A program made the position numbers and the translations under genes. The notes beneath the pieces are model-generated. The model saw only the letters and a list, made by a program, of their open reading frames with translations. It ran no database searches and was not told the origin of the DNA. Below are positions 36,200-44,362 of a stretch of 64,000 bases of DNA, in pieces. The DNA lies in the NCBI GenBank assembly GCA_009773555.1, contig WSXZ01000015.1, forward strand, positions 57,404 to 121,403, given 5' to 3'. Each line of letters opens with the position of its first letter. The stretch's first letter is position 1. Source of the DNA: Methylocystaceae bacterium. Its GTDB lineage: Bacteria > Pseudomonadota > Alphaproteobacteria > Rhizobiales > Beijerinckiaceae.

Positions 36200-37186
36200 A
36201 TGAGATCAATGTGCCGCTTCCATTTTGCGCCGACGGCGCTCCTCGCCGCGCTCGCCTTATCCTCGGGCGTCAAGGCCGGAGAGGTGACAATCCGGGTCGC
36301 CCCCGTGGATGACCTCAAGGCGGTCGTCGCCTCGGTCGAGCCTGCGCATCAATTGACGGCGCGGGCGCGCATCGGCGGCACCGTGAGCGCGCTCAAGATC
36401 AAAGAGGGCGATGACGTCGCCGGCGGCGCCGAAATCGCTTCGGTCGTCGATCAGAAGCTTTTTCTGCAGATGCAGGCGCTCGATCAGCGCATCCGCTCTC
36501 AGCAGGCGCAGCGCGAGAAGGCGCAGGGCGATTTCGATCGCGCGCAGGAACTGTTTCGGCGCGGAGTCTATACCAAGGCGCTCTTTGATCAGGCGAAGAC
36601 GGCGCTCGACGTCGCCGACCGCAACCTCTCGGCCTTGCGCTCCGATCGCAGCGTGATCGAACAGCAGGCGGCGGAAGGCTCGGTTCGCGCGCCGGGACCA
36701 GGGCGCATCCTCACCATTCCGGTTTCCATCGGCCGCGTCGTCATGCCAGGCGAGACCATCGCGACGATCGCCGAAGACAAATATATCCTGCGTCTGCAAT
36801 TGCCCGAGCGCCACGCGCGTTTCATGCGCGCCGGCGACAAGGTCGAAATTGGCGCGCGCGGCCTGCACGAAGAGGCGGGCGGCGGGCGCAAGCAGGGTCG
36901 CGTGCGCATCGTCTATCCCGAAATTCAGGGCGGCCGCGTCATCGCCGACGTCGACGTCGTCGGGCTCGGCGACTATTTCGTCGGCGAACGGGCGCGGGTT
37001 TACGTCACGACGGGCAAGCGCGACACGATCATCATCCCGCGCAGCGCGGTCTATCGACGCGCCGGCGTGGATTTCGTCCGACTCGCCTCCGGCGAAGAAG
37101 TCGTCATTCAGCTTGGCGAAGCGCACGGCGACGGCGTCGAGATTCTTTCCGGCCTCCATGACGGCGACGTGGTGTCGACGCCATGA
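36200..37186 (+). CDS. RND efflux periplasmic adaptor (membrane fusion) protein
   Basis: 328 residues with an N-terminal signal (FAPTALLAALALSSGVKA), then a lipoyl/barrel-sandwich part (TARARIGGTVSALKIKEGDD), a coiled-coil hairpin (about 95-155, MQALDQRIRSQQAQREKA) and beta-barrel part. No lipobox cysteine at the cleavage site. It links the inner-membrane pump to an outer-membrane channel that is not encoded here. Overlaps the pump gene by ATGA. Confidence 0.9.
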   Translation: MRSMCRFHFAPTALLAALALSSGVKAGEVTIRVAPVDDLKAVVASVEPAHQLTARARIGGTVSALKIKEGDDVAGGAEIASVVDQKLFLQMQALDQRIRSQQAQREKAQGDFDRAQELFRRGVYTKALFDQAKTALDVADRNLSALRSDRSVIEQQAAEGSVRAPGPGRILTIPVSIGRVVMPGETIATIAEDKYILRLQLPERHARFMRAGDKVEIGARGLHEEAGGGRKQGRVRIVYPEIQGGRVIADVDVVGLGDYFVGERARVYVTTGKRDTIIIPRSAVYRRAGVDFVRLASGEEVVIQLGEAHGDGVEILSGLHDGDVVSTP

Positions 37187-40100
37187 GCGCAGAGTTTCGC
37201 CCCGGCATTTCGGGAACGCTGACCCGCACCTTCATCAATTCGCCGCTGACGCCGCTACTGCTGATCGCCTCGATTCTCGTCGGGCTGATCGCGCTGCGGT
37301 CGCTGCCGCGTGAGGAGGAGCCGCAGATCTCGGTGCCGATGGTTGACATTATTGTGTCGGCCAACGGCTATAAGGCTGAAGACGCGATCGAACTCATCAC
37401 GCGGCCGCTCGAGGACATCATCAAGGGCGTCAACGGCGTCGAGCATGTCTACTCGCAGACGCGCGACGACAATGTCGTCGTCACCGCGCGCTTTTATGTC
37501 GGCACGCCGCAGGACAACGCCGTGCTGCGCATTCACGACAAGATACGCGCCAATATCGGCGAATTGCCGAAGGGCATTCCCGAGCCGCTGATCATCGGCC
37601 GCGGCATCGACGACGTGGCGATCGTCGTGCTGACGCTCTCCGCGAAGCCGGGGCGCGCCGATCGATGGACCGACAACGGCCTCTATCAAGTCGCCGAGGA
37701 ATTGCAGCACGACCTCACCAAGGTCAATGATGTCGGCCTGAGCTATATCGTCGGCGGCAGCCCCAATCAGATCCGCGTCGAACCCGATCCCGAGCGCCTG
37801 TCGCAATCTGGGGTGACGCTCAATCAGCTCATCGACAAGCTGACCAACGCCAACCGCTCCTTTCTCGTCGGCGCGTTTCGCGAGGCCAATCGCGCCGTGC
37901 CGGTCGTCGCCGGCCAAACCCTGCAGGGCGTTCCCGATGTCGGCCTGCTGCTGCTCACCACGAGAGACGGACGGCCGGTCTATGTAAAAGACGTCGCCGA
38001 TGTGCGCGTCGGCGCGGCCGAGCCCGACCGGCTCAGCTGGACAATGACCCGCAACGCCGCCGGCGGCCTCGATAAGCGCCCCGCCGTCAGCATCGCCATC
38101 GCCAAGCGCAAGGGCGCCAACGCCGTCATCGTCGCCGACGAGATCATGCATCGACTGGAGGCCGTCAAAGGCCGCATCGTTCCCGACGATATCGAGATCG
38201 CGGTGACGCGCGACTATGGCGAGACGGCCACCGAAAAGGCCAATGAACTGCTTTTTCATCTCGCGCTCGCGACCGTCTCAATCGTCGCGCTCATCGTGGT
38301 GATGGTGGGCTGGCGCGAGGGCGTCGTCGTCTTCGTCATCATTCCGACGACCATTCTGCTCACGCTTTTCGCCTCATGGCTGATGGGCTACACGATCAAT
38401 CGCGTCAGCCTTTTCGCGCTGATCTTCTCGATCGGCATTCTGGTCGACGACGCGATCGTCGTCGTTGAAAACATCGTGCGCCACTGGCATATGCGCGGCT
38501 CCCGCAGCCTGATCGATACGGCTGTGGAAGCCGTGGCGGAAGTCGGCAATCCAACCATCGTCGCGACGCTGACGATCGTCGCCGCGCTGCTGCCGATGAT
38601 GTTCGTCTCGGGTCTGATGGGGCCCTATATGAGTCCCATTCCCGCGAACGCTTCGCTCGCGATGATTTTCTCCTTCTTCGTGGCCATGACCATCACGCCC
38701 TGGCTTCTGCTCAAGGTCGCCGGCAAGCGTTTCGCGCAGGAGCGCGGCGACGGCGTCGATCATGCGCATGAACGCGGCCCCATGGGCAATTTCTATGTGC
38801 GCGTCGCGACGCCCTTGCTGCAGGGCCGAAAGCGTTCGCAATGGTTTCTTGCGGCCGTCGGCCTCGCGACGCTTCTGTCCATGGCGCTCTTCGCAACGAA
38901 GACCGTCCGCGTGAAGCTGCTGCCTTTCGACAATAAGTCGGAGATCGCGGTCGTCGTCGATCTGCCGCGCGGCGCTTCGCTCGAAGAAACGGATCGGGTG
39001 CTGACGGCGGCGGCCGAGCGTCTGAAGGACATTCCGGAGCTGACTTCCGTTCAGTCCTATGCGGGCGCGGCCGCGCCATTCAACTTCAACGGTCTTGTGC
39101 GGCATTACTATATGCGCAAGGCGCCGGAGATGGGCGATCTGGCGATCAATCTGCAGCCGAAGGCCGAGCGCAGCCGCGCGAGCCATGCGATCGCGCTCGA
39201 CATTCGCAAGCGGCTCGAAGGCTTGCCCGCGCCGGAGCATACCGCGATCAAGGTCGTCGAAGTGCCGCCGGGCCCGCCCGTGCTGTCGACGCTGCTCGCC
39301 GAAGTCTATGGTCCGGACGCGCAATCGCGGCGCGATCTTGCGGCGAAAGTGCGCAAGGCTTTTGACGCGGTCGATTTCGTCGTCGATACGGACGACAGCT
39401 TCGGCCAGCGCGCCGAGCGCATGCGCTTCGAGATTGATCAGGAAGCGCTCGAATATCATGGCGTCGAAGAGCGCGCCGTCTACGACACGATCGGGGCTCT
39501 GGTCGGCGGCGTGAAGATCGGCTTTTCGCAAAAGGGCGGCGGCGCCAAACCCATCGATATTTCCGTGGCGCTGCCGCGCGGAGCGATGACGCCCAGCGAA
39601 CGCATCCTGTCGACGCCGCTGCCCGCCGGCGGCACGGCGCGTCAGGGCGCCAATGTCGAGCTCGGCGACGTCGTCAAGGCGACGCGCGAACTCGGCTCCT
39701 ATCCGATTTTCCGGCATAATGGCCGCTTCGCCGAAATGGTCAGCGCCGAAGTCGCCGGACGTTTCGAAGCGCCGATCTATGGGATGCTCGCGGTCGAAGA
39801 CGCGATCAACAAGATCGATTGGGGCGCCTCAGGTCCGCCGACGATCAAATATCACGGCCAGCCGCTCGATGATTCCAAGCCCACGCTGCTCTGGGACGGC
39901 GAATGGGAGGTGACCTACGTGACCTTCCGCGACATGGGCGCAGCCTTCATGGTGGCGCTGCTCGGCATCTATCTCCTCGTCGTCGCGCAGTTCGGTTCGT
40001 TCAAACTGCCGCTGGTCATCCTCGCGCCGGTGCCGCTGACGCTCGTCGGCATCGTCATCGGCCATATCCTGTTCAACGCCGCCTTCACCGCAACTTCCAT

Positions 40101-40419
40101 GATCGGCTTCATCGCGCTCGCCGGGATCGTCGTGCGCAATTCGATCCTGCTCGTCGACTTCATCCGGCATTTGCGCGCCGGCGGCATGGGCTTGCGCGCG
40201 GCGCTGATCGAGGCGGGCGCCGTCCGCTTCAAGCCGATCTTTCTCACCGCCGCCGCGGCGATCATCGGCGCGGCCTTTATCCTTACCGATCCGATCTTTC
40301 AGGGCCTCGCCATTTCGCTGGTCTTTGGCCTCGCCTCATCGACGGCGCTGACCTTGCTTGTCATCCCCGCGATCTATGTCGTCTTGCGCGACGACGAAAT
40401 CCCAAGGAGTGCGTCATGA
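37183..40419 (+). CDS. RND-family efflux transporter, inner-membrane pump
   Basis: 1078 residues, 12 membrane helices in two repeats with large periplasmic loops. Typical pieces: GTLTRTFINSPLTPLLLIAS at the start, GILVDDAIVVVENIVRHWHM in helix 4 with the proton-relay Asp residues, and FIALAGIVVRNSILLVDFIR in the second repeat. It resembles the subgroup encoded with CMD and rhodanese proteins rather than AcrB; substrate unknown, but the location downstream of a BigR-like operator suggests a reactive-sulfur or related toxic compound. Confidence 0.92.
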   Translation: MSAEFRPGISGTLTRTFINSPLTPLLLIASILVGLIALRSLPREEEPQISVPMVDIIVSANGYKAEDAIELITRPLEDIIKGVNGVEHVYSQTRDDNVVVTARFYVGTPQDNAVLRIHDKIRANIGELPKGIPEPLIIGRGIDDVAIVVLTLSAKPGRADRWTDNGLYQVAEELQHDLTKVNDVGLSYIVGGSPNQIRVEPDPERLSQSGVTLNQLIDKLTNANRSFLVGAFREANRAVPVVAGQTLQGVPDVGLLLLTTRDGRPVYVKDVADVRVGAAEPDRLSWTMTRNAAGGLDKRPAVSIAIAKRKGANAVIVADEIMHRLEAVKGRIVPDDIEIAVTRDYGETATEKANELLFHLALATVSIVALIVVMVGWREGVVVFVIIPTTILLTLFASWLMGYTINRVSLFALIFSIGILVDDAIVVVENIVRHWHMRGSRSLIDTAVEAVAEVGNPTIVATLTIVAALLPMMFVSGLMGPYMSPIPANASLAMIFSFFVAMTITPWLLLKVAGKRFAQERGDGVDHAHERGPMGNFYVRVATPLLQGRKRSQWFLAAVGLATLLSMALFATKTVRVKLLPFDNKSEIAVVVDLPRGASLEETDRVLTAAAERLKDIPELTSVQSYAGAAAPFNFNGLVRHYYMRKAPEMGDLAINLQPKAERSRASHAIALDIRKRLEGLPAPEHTAIKVVEVPPGPPVLSTLLAEVYGPDAQSRRDLAAKVRKAFDAVDFVVDTDDSFGQRAERMRFEIDQEALEYHGVEERAVYDTIGALVGGVKIGFSQKGGGAKPIDISVALPRGAMTPSERILSTPLPAGGTARQGANVELGDVVKATRELGSYPIFRHNGRFAEMVSAEVAGRFEAPIYGMLAVEDAINKIDWGASGPPTIKYHGQPLDDSKPTLLWDGEWEVTYVTFRDMGAAFMVALLGIYLLVVAQFGSFKLPLVILAPVPLTLVGIVIGHILFNAAFTATSMIGFIALAGIVVRNSILLVDFIRHLRAGGMGLRAALIEAGAVRFKPIFLTAAAAIIGAAFILTDPIFQGLAISLVFGLASSTALTLLVIPAIYVVLRDDEIPRSAS

Positions 40420-40769
40420 TCGAAGACTGGGCGGCGCTCGCCAAGAAGCTCTCGGCCGACATAAGAGAATTGCGGGTCGGCTCGCCTGAGGTGATGAAGG
40501 CCTTTTCGGCGATGGCGATATCGGCGGGCGCGCAAGGCGCGCTCGACCCCAAGACAAAGGAACTGATCGCTCTTGCGGTCAGCGTCGCGGTGCGCTGCGA
40601 CGATTGCATCGCTTTCCACGCCAAAGCCGCGTCACAGCGCGGCGCGACGCGCGAGGAAGTGATGGAGACGCTCGCCATGAGCATCTACATGGGCGCCGGA
40701 CCGTCGGTGATGTATGCGAGCCACGCGCTCGCCGCCTTCACCCAGTTCGACGCCGAAAAGCAAGCCTGA
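40416..40769 (+). CDS. AhpD-like carboxymuconolactone decarboxylase family protein
   Basis: 117 residues from ATG 40416, overlapping the pump stop (ATGA). Contains the AhpD-type active site CDDCIAFHAK (Cys61, Cys64, His68) preceded by KELIALAVSVAVR and followed by YMGAGPSVMYASHAL. Such proteins act as thiol-dependent peroxidase partners or disulfide reductants. Coupled to the RND pump and followed by a rhodanese gene, which supports a thiol/persulfide role. Confidence 0.9.
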   Translation: MIEDWAALAKKLSADIRELRVGSPEVMKAFSAMAISAGAQGALDPKTKELIALAVSVAVRCDDCIAFHAKAASQRGATREEVMETLAMSIYMGAGPSVMYASHALAAFTQFDAEKQA

Positions 40770-40786
40770 GAAGAAAGGAACGAACA

Positions 40787-41128
40787 ATGGCTCTGGGCTC
40801 TCTCTTGTCGAAACTCGCGGGCGGCGGCGCGGCGCCGACGATCGAGCATGAGGATTTCTGCCGCGTCGTCGCGGACAAATCCTGCGCCATCGTCGATGTG
40901 CGCGAGCCGCATGAATATGGCGCCGGGCATGTCCCGGGGGCCAAGAACATGCCGCTCTCGAGCTTCGATCCGACAAAGCTTCCGAAGGGCGACGTCGTCC
41001 TCATTTGCCAGGCGGGCGGGCGTTCGGCAAAGGCGCTGGCCCAGGCGCAGGGCGCCGGACGAAAGGATCTTCGCCACTATGCGCCGGGCACCGGCGGCTG
41101 GCGCGCCAGCGGCGGCGCGGTGGAATAG
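40787..41128 (+). CDS. Rhodanese-like sulfurtransferase
   Basis: 113 residues from ATG 40787 (AGAAAGGAACG upstream). Single rhodanese domain with IVDVREPHEYGAGHVPGAKN and the active-site loop ICQAGGRSAKAL (Cys74). Moves sulfane sulfur between thiols; a natural member of a persulfide-handling operon. Last gene of the RND operon, followed by a palindromic repeat. Confidence 0.92.
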   Translation: MALGSLLSKLAGGGAAPTIEHEDFCRVVADKSCAIVDVREPHEYGAGHVPGAKNMPLSSFDPTKLPKGDVVLICQAGGRSAKALAQAQGAGRKDLRHYAPGTGGWRASGGAVE

Positions 41129-41160
41129 GCAACCCGGCGGGTTGACCGGCGCGATCTGTC

Positions 41161-41190
41161 ATCCCCGACGCGCATAGCGCGATCGGGGAT
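41161..41190. repeat. ATCCCCGA palindromic repeat
   Basis: Perfect outer arms ATCCCCGA / TCGGGGAT enclosing CGCGCATAGCGCG, same class as the repeats at 13450 and 46970. Lies between the rhodanese gene and the convergent carbonic anhydrase gene and may end both transcripts. Confidence 0.75.
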
Positions 41191-41254
41191 CCGGATATCA
41201 CGTAAGTCGCGATCGCTTCGCCGAGCGAAGCGTCGCGAGCTACGCCAATGCGCG

Positions 41255-41839
41255 TTACGCCGCCTTGCCCACCTTGGTCGCTTCCGAGACCTCGTTGATC
41301 TTGCCGGTCTTCACGTCATAGATGTAGCCGTAGATCGGGATGTTTTTCGGCACCAGCGGATGCGAACGGATGCGCGCGACGTCCTGCGCGACGCTTTCCT
41401 CCTGGTTCTCGATCGTGTGCCACTTAATGAAGTGGCCGGCCGCGCAGCCGCCGCCATGTTGCGGGTTCGACCAGTTCTCGCCGTCGAAACTCGCCGTCGC
41501 GAGACTGTCATCCAGCAAGTCGCTCATGATCTCGTCGCAGAAGAGCTCCATGCCGCAATTGGTGTGATGAATGACGAACCACTCCTTGGTGCCGAGCAGC
41601 TTATGAGAAATGACGAGCGAGCGAATCGCGTCGTCTGACGCGCGGCCGCCGGCGTTGCGAATCACATGCGCGTCGCCTTCCGACAGGCCGGCGTATTTCG
41701 CGGGATCGAGACGCGCATCCATGCAGGTCAGGATCGCGAAACCCCGCGCCGGCGGCAGCGCAAGTTCGCTCTTGCTTCCGAAATTGGCGGCGTAAGCATT
41801 GTTCGCGGTTACGACCTCGTTGACGATCTGGCTTGCCAT
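41255..41839 (-). CDS. Beta-class carbonic anhydrase
   Basis: 194 residues from ATG 41839 (GGGAGAGAG upstream). Zinc site: Cys39 with the Asp41-Arg43 dyad in [12 protein letters not shown], and His92/Cys95 in [21 protein letters not shown] is also diagnostic. Interconverts CO2 and bicarbonate in the cytosol. Residues beyond about 120 ([20 protein letters not shown]) are the normal family end. The farther upstream in-frame ATG at 41923 lacks a ribosome-binding site. Confidence 0.93.
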   Translation of the reverse strand: MASQIVNEVVTANNAYAANFGSKSELALPPARGFAILTCMDARLDPAKYAGLSEGDAHVIRNAGGRASDDAIRSLVISHKLLGTKEWFVIHHTNCGMELFCDEIMSDLLDDSLATASFDGENWSNPQHGGGCAAGHFIKWHTIENQEESVAQDVARIRSHPLVPKNIPIYGYIYDVKTGKINEVSEATKVGKAA

Positions 41840-42052
41840 GTCTCTCTCCCGTGTTGCCGTGTTGCTTTGCAAACGCTTTTTTTGACCTTCCTCAACATTG
41901 AAGCGCTTCAGCTTCGTTTTCAAGCAGACAAGGCGCTCGATCTTCGTGACATAGTCGCTTGACCATCAGCGATATATATTTCGAGAGCGTCGGCGCTGAT
42001 ACTGTATAACGTTCGCGCAAGCGCGCAGGTCTAAAGGAGATGGTTGTAACGC

Positions 42053-42937
42053 ATGTCCGATTCCGCAGAGTTTTTTCCGGGTTTCGCTTCGCATTGGATC
42101 GATGCGCCGGCTGGAAAGATATTCGCCCGCGTCCACGGCGAGGGCCGGCCCGTGGTTCTGTTGCACGGGTTCGGCGAGACGCATGTCGCCTGGCGCAAAA
42201 TTGCGCCGGCGCTCTCAAAACGCTTCACCGTCGTTGCGATGGATCTGCGCGGCTATGGCTGGTCTGCGGTTCCGGCGAGCGAGAAGGGCGAGAACTATAG
42301 CAAACGGGAAATGGCCGCCGATGTCGTGGCGGTCATGGAGTCGCTCGGCCATGTGCGCTTCGCGCTTGTCGGTCATGACAGGGGCGCGCGCGTCGGCCAG
42401 CGGCTTGCGCTCGATCAGCCGGGCCGGCTCGATAAGATTGCGCTCATCAACATCGCGCCGATCAACGATGAGTTCGGCGACGCGGATTTGCAGCGCGTCG
42501 GACGCGCGCATTTCCTCGCGGCTGACGCGCCCAAGCCCGAAGAGCTGATCGGCCTCGATCCGATCGGCTTTCTCGACGATGCGCTGATGAATGCAACCAA
42601 GGCGAAGTCGCTGGAGCCGTTCGGCGCGGATGCGCTCGCGGCCTATCGCCAAGCCTTCAACGACCCAGCGCGCATTCACGCCTTCTGCGAGGATTTTCGC
42701 GCCGGCGCGACCATCGATCGTGAGCACCTTGCAGAGGACAAAGCGGAGGGCAAGAAGCTTGTCATGCCGACGCTCATTGTCGCCGGCGCGGCGACCTTTC
42801 CAGCGAACGGCCCCTCGCTCGTCGCCGCGTGGGGCGAATGGGGCGATGATGTCGCCGAGGCGCGCGTCGACTCCGGCCTTTATCCGATGGAGGAGGCGCC
42901 GGCGGAGACGCTTGCCGCCCTGGAGAAATTCCTGTGA
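42053..42937 (+). CDS. Alpha/beta hydrolase of the haloacetate dehalogenase group, catalytic His replaced
   Basis: 294 residues. The fold and order match fluoroacetate dehalogenases/epoxide-hydrolase-like proteins: oxyanion HGFGETHVAW, MDLRGYGWS, nucleophile Asp109 in VGHDRGARVG, and C-terminal MEEAPAETLAAL. In active members the segment before this reads Gly-His; here it reads SGLYPMEEAP, with Leu at about 276 in place of the catalytic histidine. Dehalogenase activity is therefore doubtful. Overlaps the patatin gene by GTGA. Confidence 0.85.
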   Translation: MSDSAEFFPGFASHWIDAPAGKIFARVHGEGRPVVLLHGFGETHVAWRKIAPALSKRFTVVAMDLRGYGWSAVPASEKGENYSKREMAADVVAVMESLGHVRFALVGHDRGARVGQRLALDQPGRLDKIALINIAPINDEFGDADLQRVGRAHFLAADAPKPEELIGLDPIGFLDDALMNATKAKSLEPFGADALAAYRQAFNDPARIHAFCEDFRAGATIDREHLAEDKAEGKKLVMPTLIVAGAATFPANGPSLVAAWGEWGDDVAEARVDSGLYPMEEAPAETLAALEKFL

Positions 42938-43797
42938 GCCTCTATCGCGGCAAGACCGTCGCGCTCGCCCTTGGCGGCGGCGGCGCGCGCGGGCTTGCGC
43001 ATATCTGCGTGCTCGAAGCGCTCGACGAACTTGGCGTGCGGCCGGTGGCCATCGCCGGCGCCTCGATCGGCGCCATCGTCGGCGCCGCTTACGCCGCGGG
43101 CTTCTCGGGCGCGGAGCTGCGCGCCCACACTCAGGCCATTCTCAAGAACCGCATCGGACTCGCGCGCCGGCTGCTTCATGCGCGGGCGCGGGGGCGAAAG
43201 CGGCTGCTGTCCCGCGTCGCGCATCCGCTGCTATTCGACGGCGAGCGCTTTCTTCACGCCTTCTGGCCCCAAGGCATGCCGGAACGCTTCGAAGATCTAA
43301 GCATTCCGCTGCAGGTCGTCGCCACTGATTTTCGCCGCCGCATCGAAGCGGTTTTCGCCACGGGTCCGCTGGGCCCCGCCGTGGCCGGGTCGATGGCGAT
43401 CCCGGGCATCGTGCGCGCCGCCACGAGCGATCACGGCTATTTCGTCGATGGCGGATTGGTCAATCCCCTTCCTTATGATCATCTCTGGGGTCTCGCGGAT
43501 ATCGTCATCGCCGTCGACGTCTCCGGCAATTTCGGGGTTGAGACCGGCAAAGGGCCGCCGTCCGCCTTCGAGACGATGATCGTCGCGAGCCAGATCATGA
43601 TGAACGCGATAAGCTCGCGCATGATCGCCGAGCGGCCGCCCGACGTGCTCATCCGACCGGAAGTGCATCAATATCTCGCGCTGGACCTCTTCAAAGCCTC
43701 GCGCATTTTCGCCGCCGGCGACGCCTGCCGCGACACGCTGCGCCAGGGACTGGCGCAGGCGGCGCTGCGGTTAGAAGCTCGGAGCAGGATCGTTTGA
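42934..43797 (+). CDS. Patatin-like phospholipase
   Basis: 287 residues from GTG 42934. Patatin hallmarks: LALGGGGARGLAHI (oxyanion hole), the nucleophile elbow GASIGAIVG, and the catalytic Asp in YFVDGGLVNPLPYD; same architecture as RssA/NTE-type lipid acyl hydrolases. The last codons lie inside a long palindromic repeat (43781-43841), so the C-terminus has been set by the repeat. Confidence 0.9.
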   Translation: MSLYRGKTVALALGGGGARGLAHICVLEALDELGVRPVAIAGASIGAIVGAAYAAGFSGAELRAHTQAILKNRIGLARRLLHARARGRKRLLSRVAHPLLFDGERFLHAFWPQGMPERFEDLSIPLQVVATDFRRRIEAVFATGPLGPAVAGSMAIPGIVRAATSDHGYFVDGGLVNPLPYDHLWGLADIVIAVDVSGNFGVETGKGPPSAFETMIVASQIMMNAISSRMIAERPPDVLIRPEVHQYLALDLFKASRIFAAGDACRDTLRQGLAQAALRLEARSRIV

Positions 43798-43841
43798 AGT
43801 GGATCGCAGATGCGATCCACTTCAAACGTGAATCCTGCTCC
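43781..43841. repeat. Long inverted repeat covering the patatin stop codon
   Basis: Arms GGAGCAGGAT-CGTTTGAAGTGGATCGCA and its near-complement separated by two bases, about 28 paired positions. It contains the patatin TGA (43795-43797). Layout resembles other dispersed palindromes in this window. Confidence 0.85.
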
Positions 43842-43858
43842 ATCCCTTAAATCAGAGT

Positions 43859-44311
43859 CTAGCGCCGCGCCTGAAAGAAGTCGCGCAGGAGCTGCGCCGC
43901 CTCGCTTTCGCGAATGCCGCCATAGACTTCAGGCCGATGATGGCAGGTCGGCTGCGCGAAAAACCGCGGCCCGTGCTCGACGGCGCCGCCCTTTGGATCG
44001 CTCGCCGCATAATAGAGCCGGCGAATGCGCGCGAAGGAAATGGCGGCCGCGCACATGGCGCAAGGCTCGAGCGTCACATAGAGATCGCAGTCGACGAGGC
44101 GCTCTGAGCCGATCGCGGCGCAGGCTTGGCGAATGACGAGCATCTCGGCGTGCGCCGTCGGATCGCGATCGCGCAGGGTGCGGTTGCCGGCGGCGGCGAT
44201 GATTTCGCCATTGCGCATAAGCGCTGCGCCGACCGGAACTTCGCCCGCCGTCGCGGCAGCCCGCGCCTGCTCGAAGGCGGCGCTGAAAGGGTCCTTGCCA
44301 TTCATTTGCAT
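43859..44311 (-). CDS. tadA: tRNA adenosine(34) deaminase TadA
   Basis: 150 residues. Cytidine-deaminase fold with the zinc site His54-Ala-Glu56 (TAHAEM) and PCAMC (Cys84, Cys87); VPVGAALMRNGEII at the N-terminus is typical. Makes inosine at the wobble position of tRNA-Arg(ACG). The start may also be the ATG at 44305 two codons on. Divergent from the pseudouridine synthase gene. Confidence 0.92.
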   Translation of the reverse strand: MQMNGKDPFSAAFEQARAAATAGEVPVGAALMRNGEIIAAAGNRTLRDRDPTAHAEMLVIRQACAAIGSERLVDCDLYVTLEPCAMCAAAISFARIRRLYYAASDPKGGAVEHGPRFFAQPTCHHRPEVYGGIRESEAAQLLRDFFQARR

Positions 44312-44362
44312 CTCTTGAGCGAACGCGCTTCAAAGCGCGCTTGGCGCCTGCTATCAGAACCC

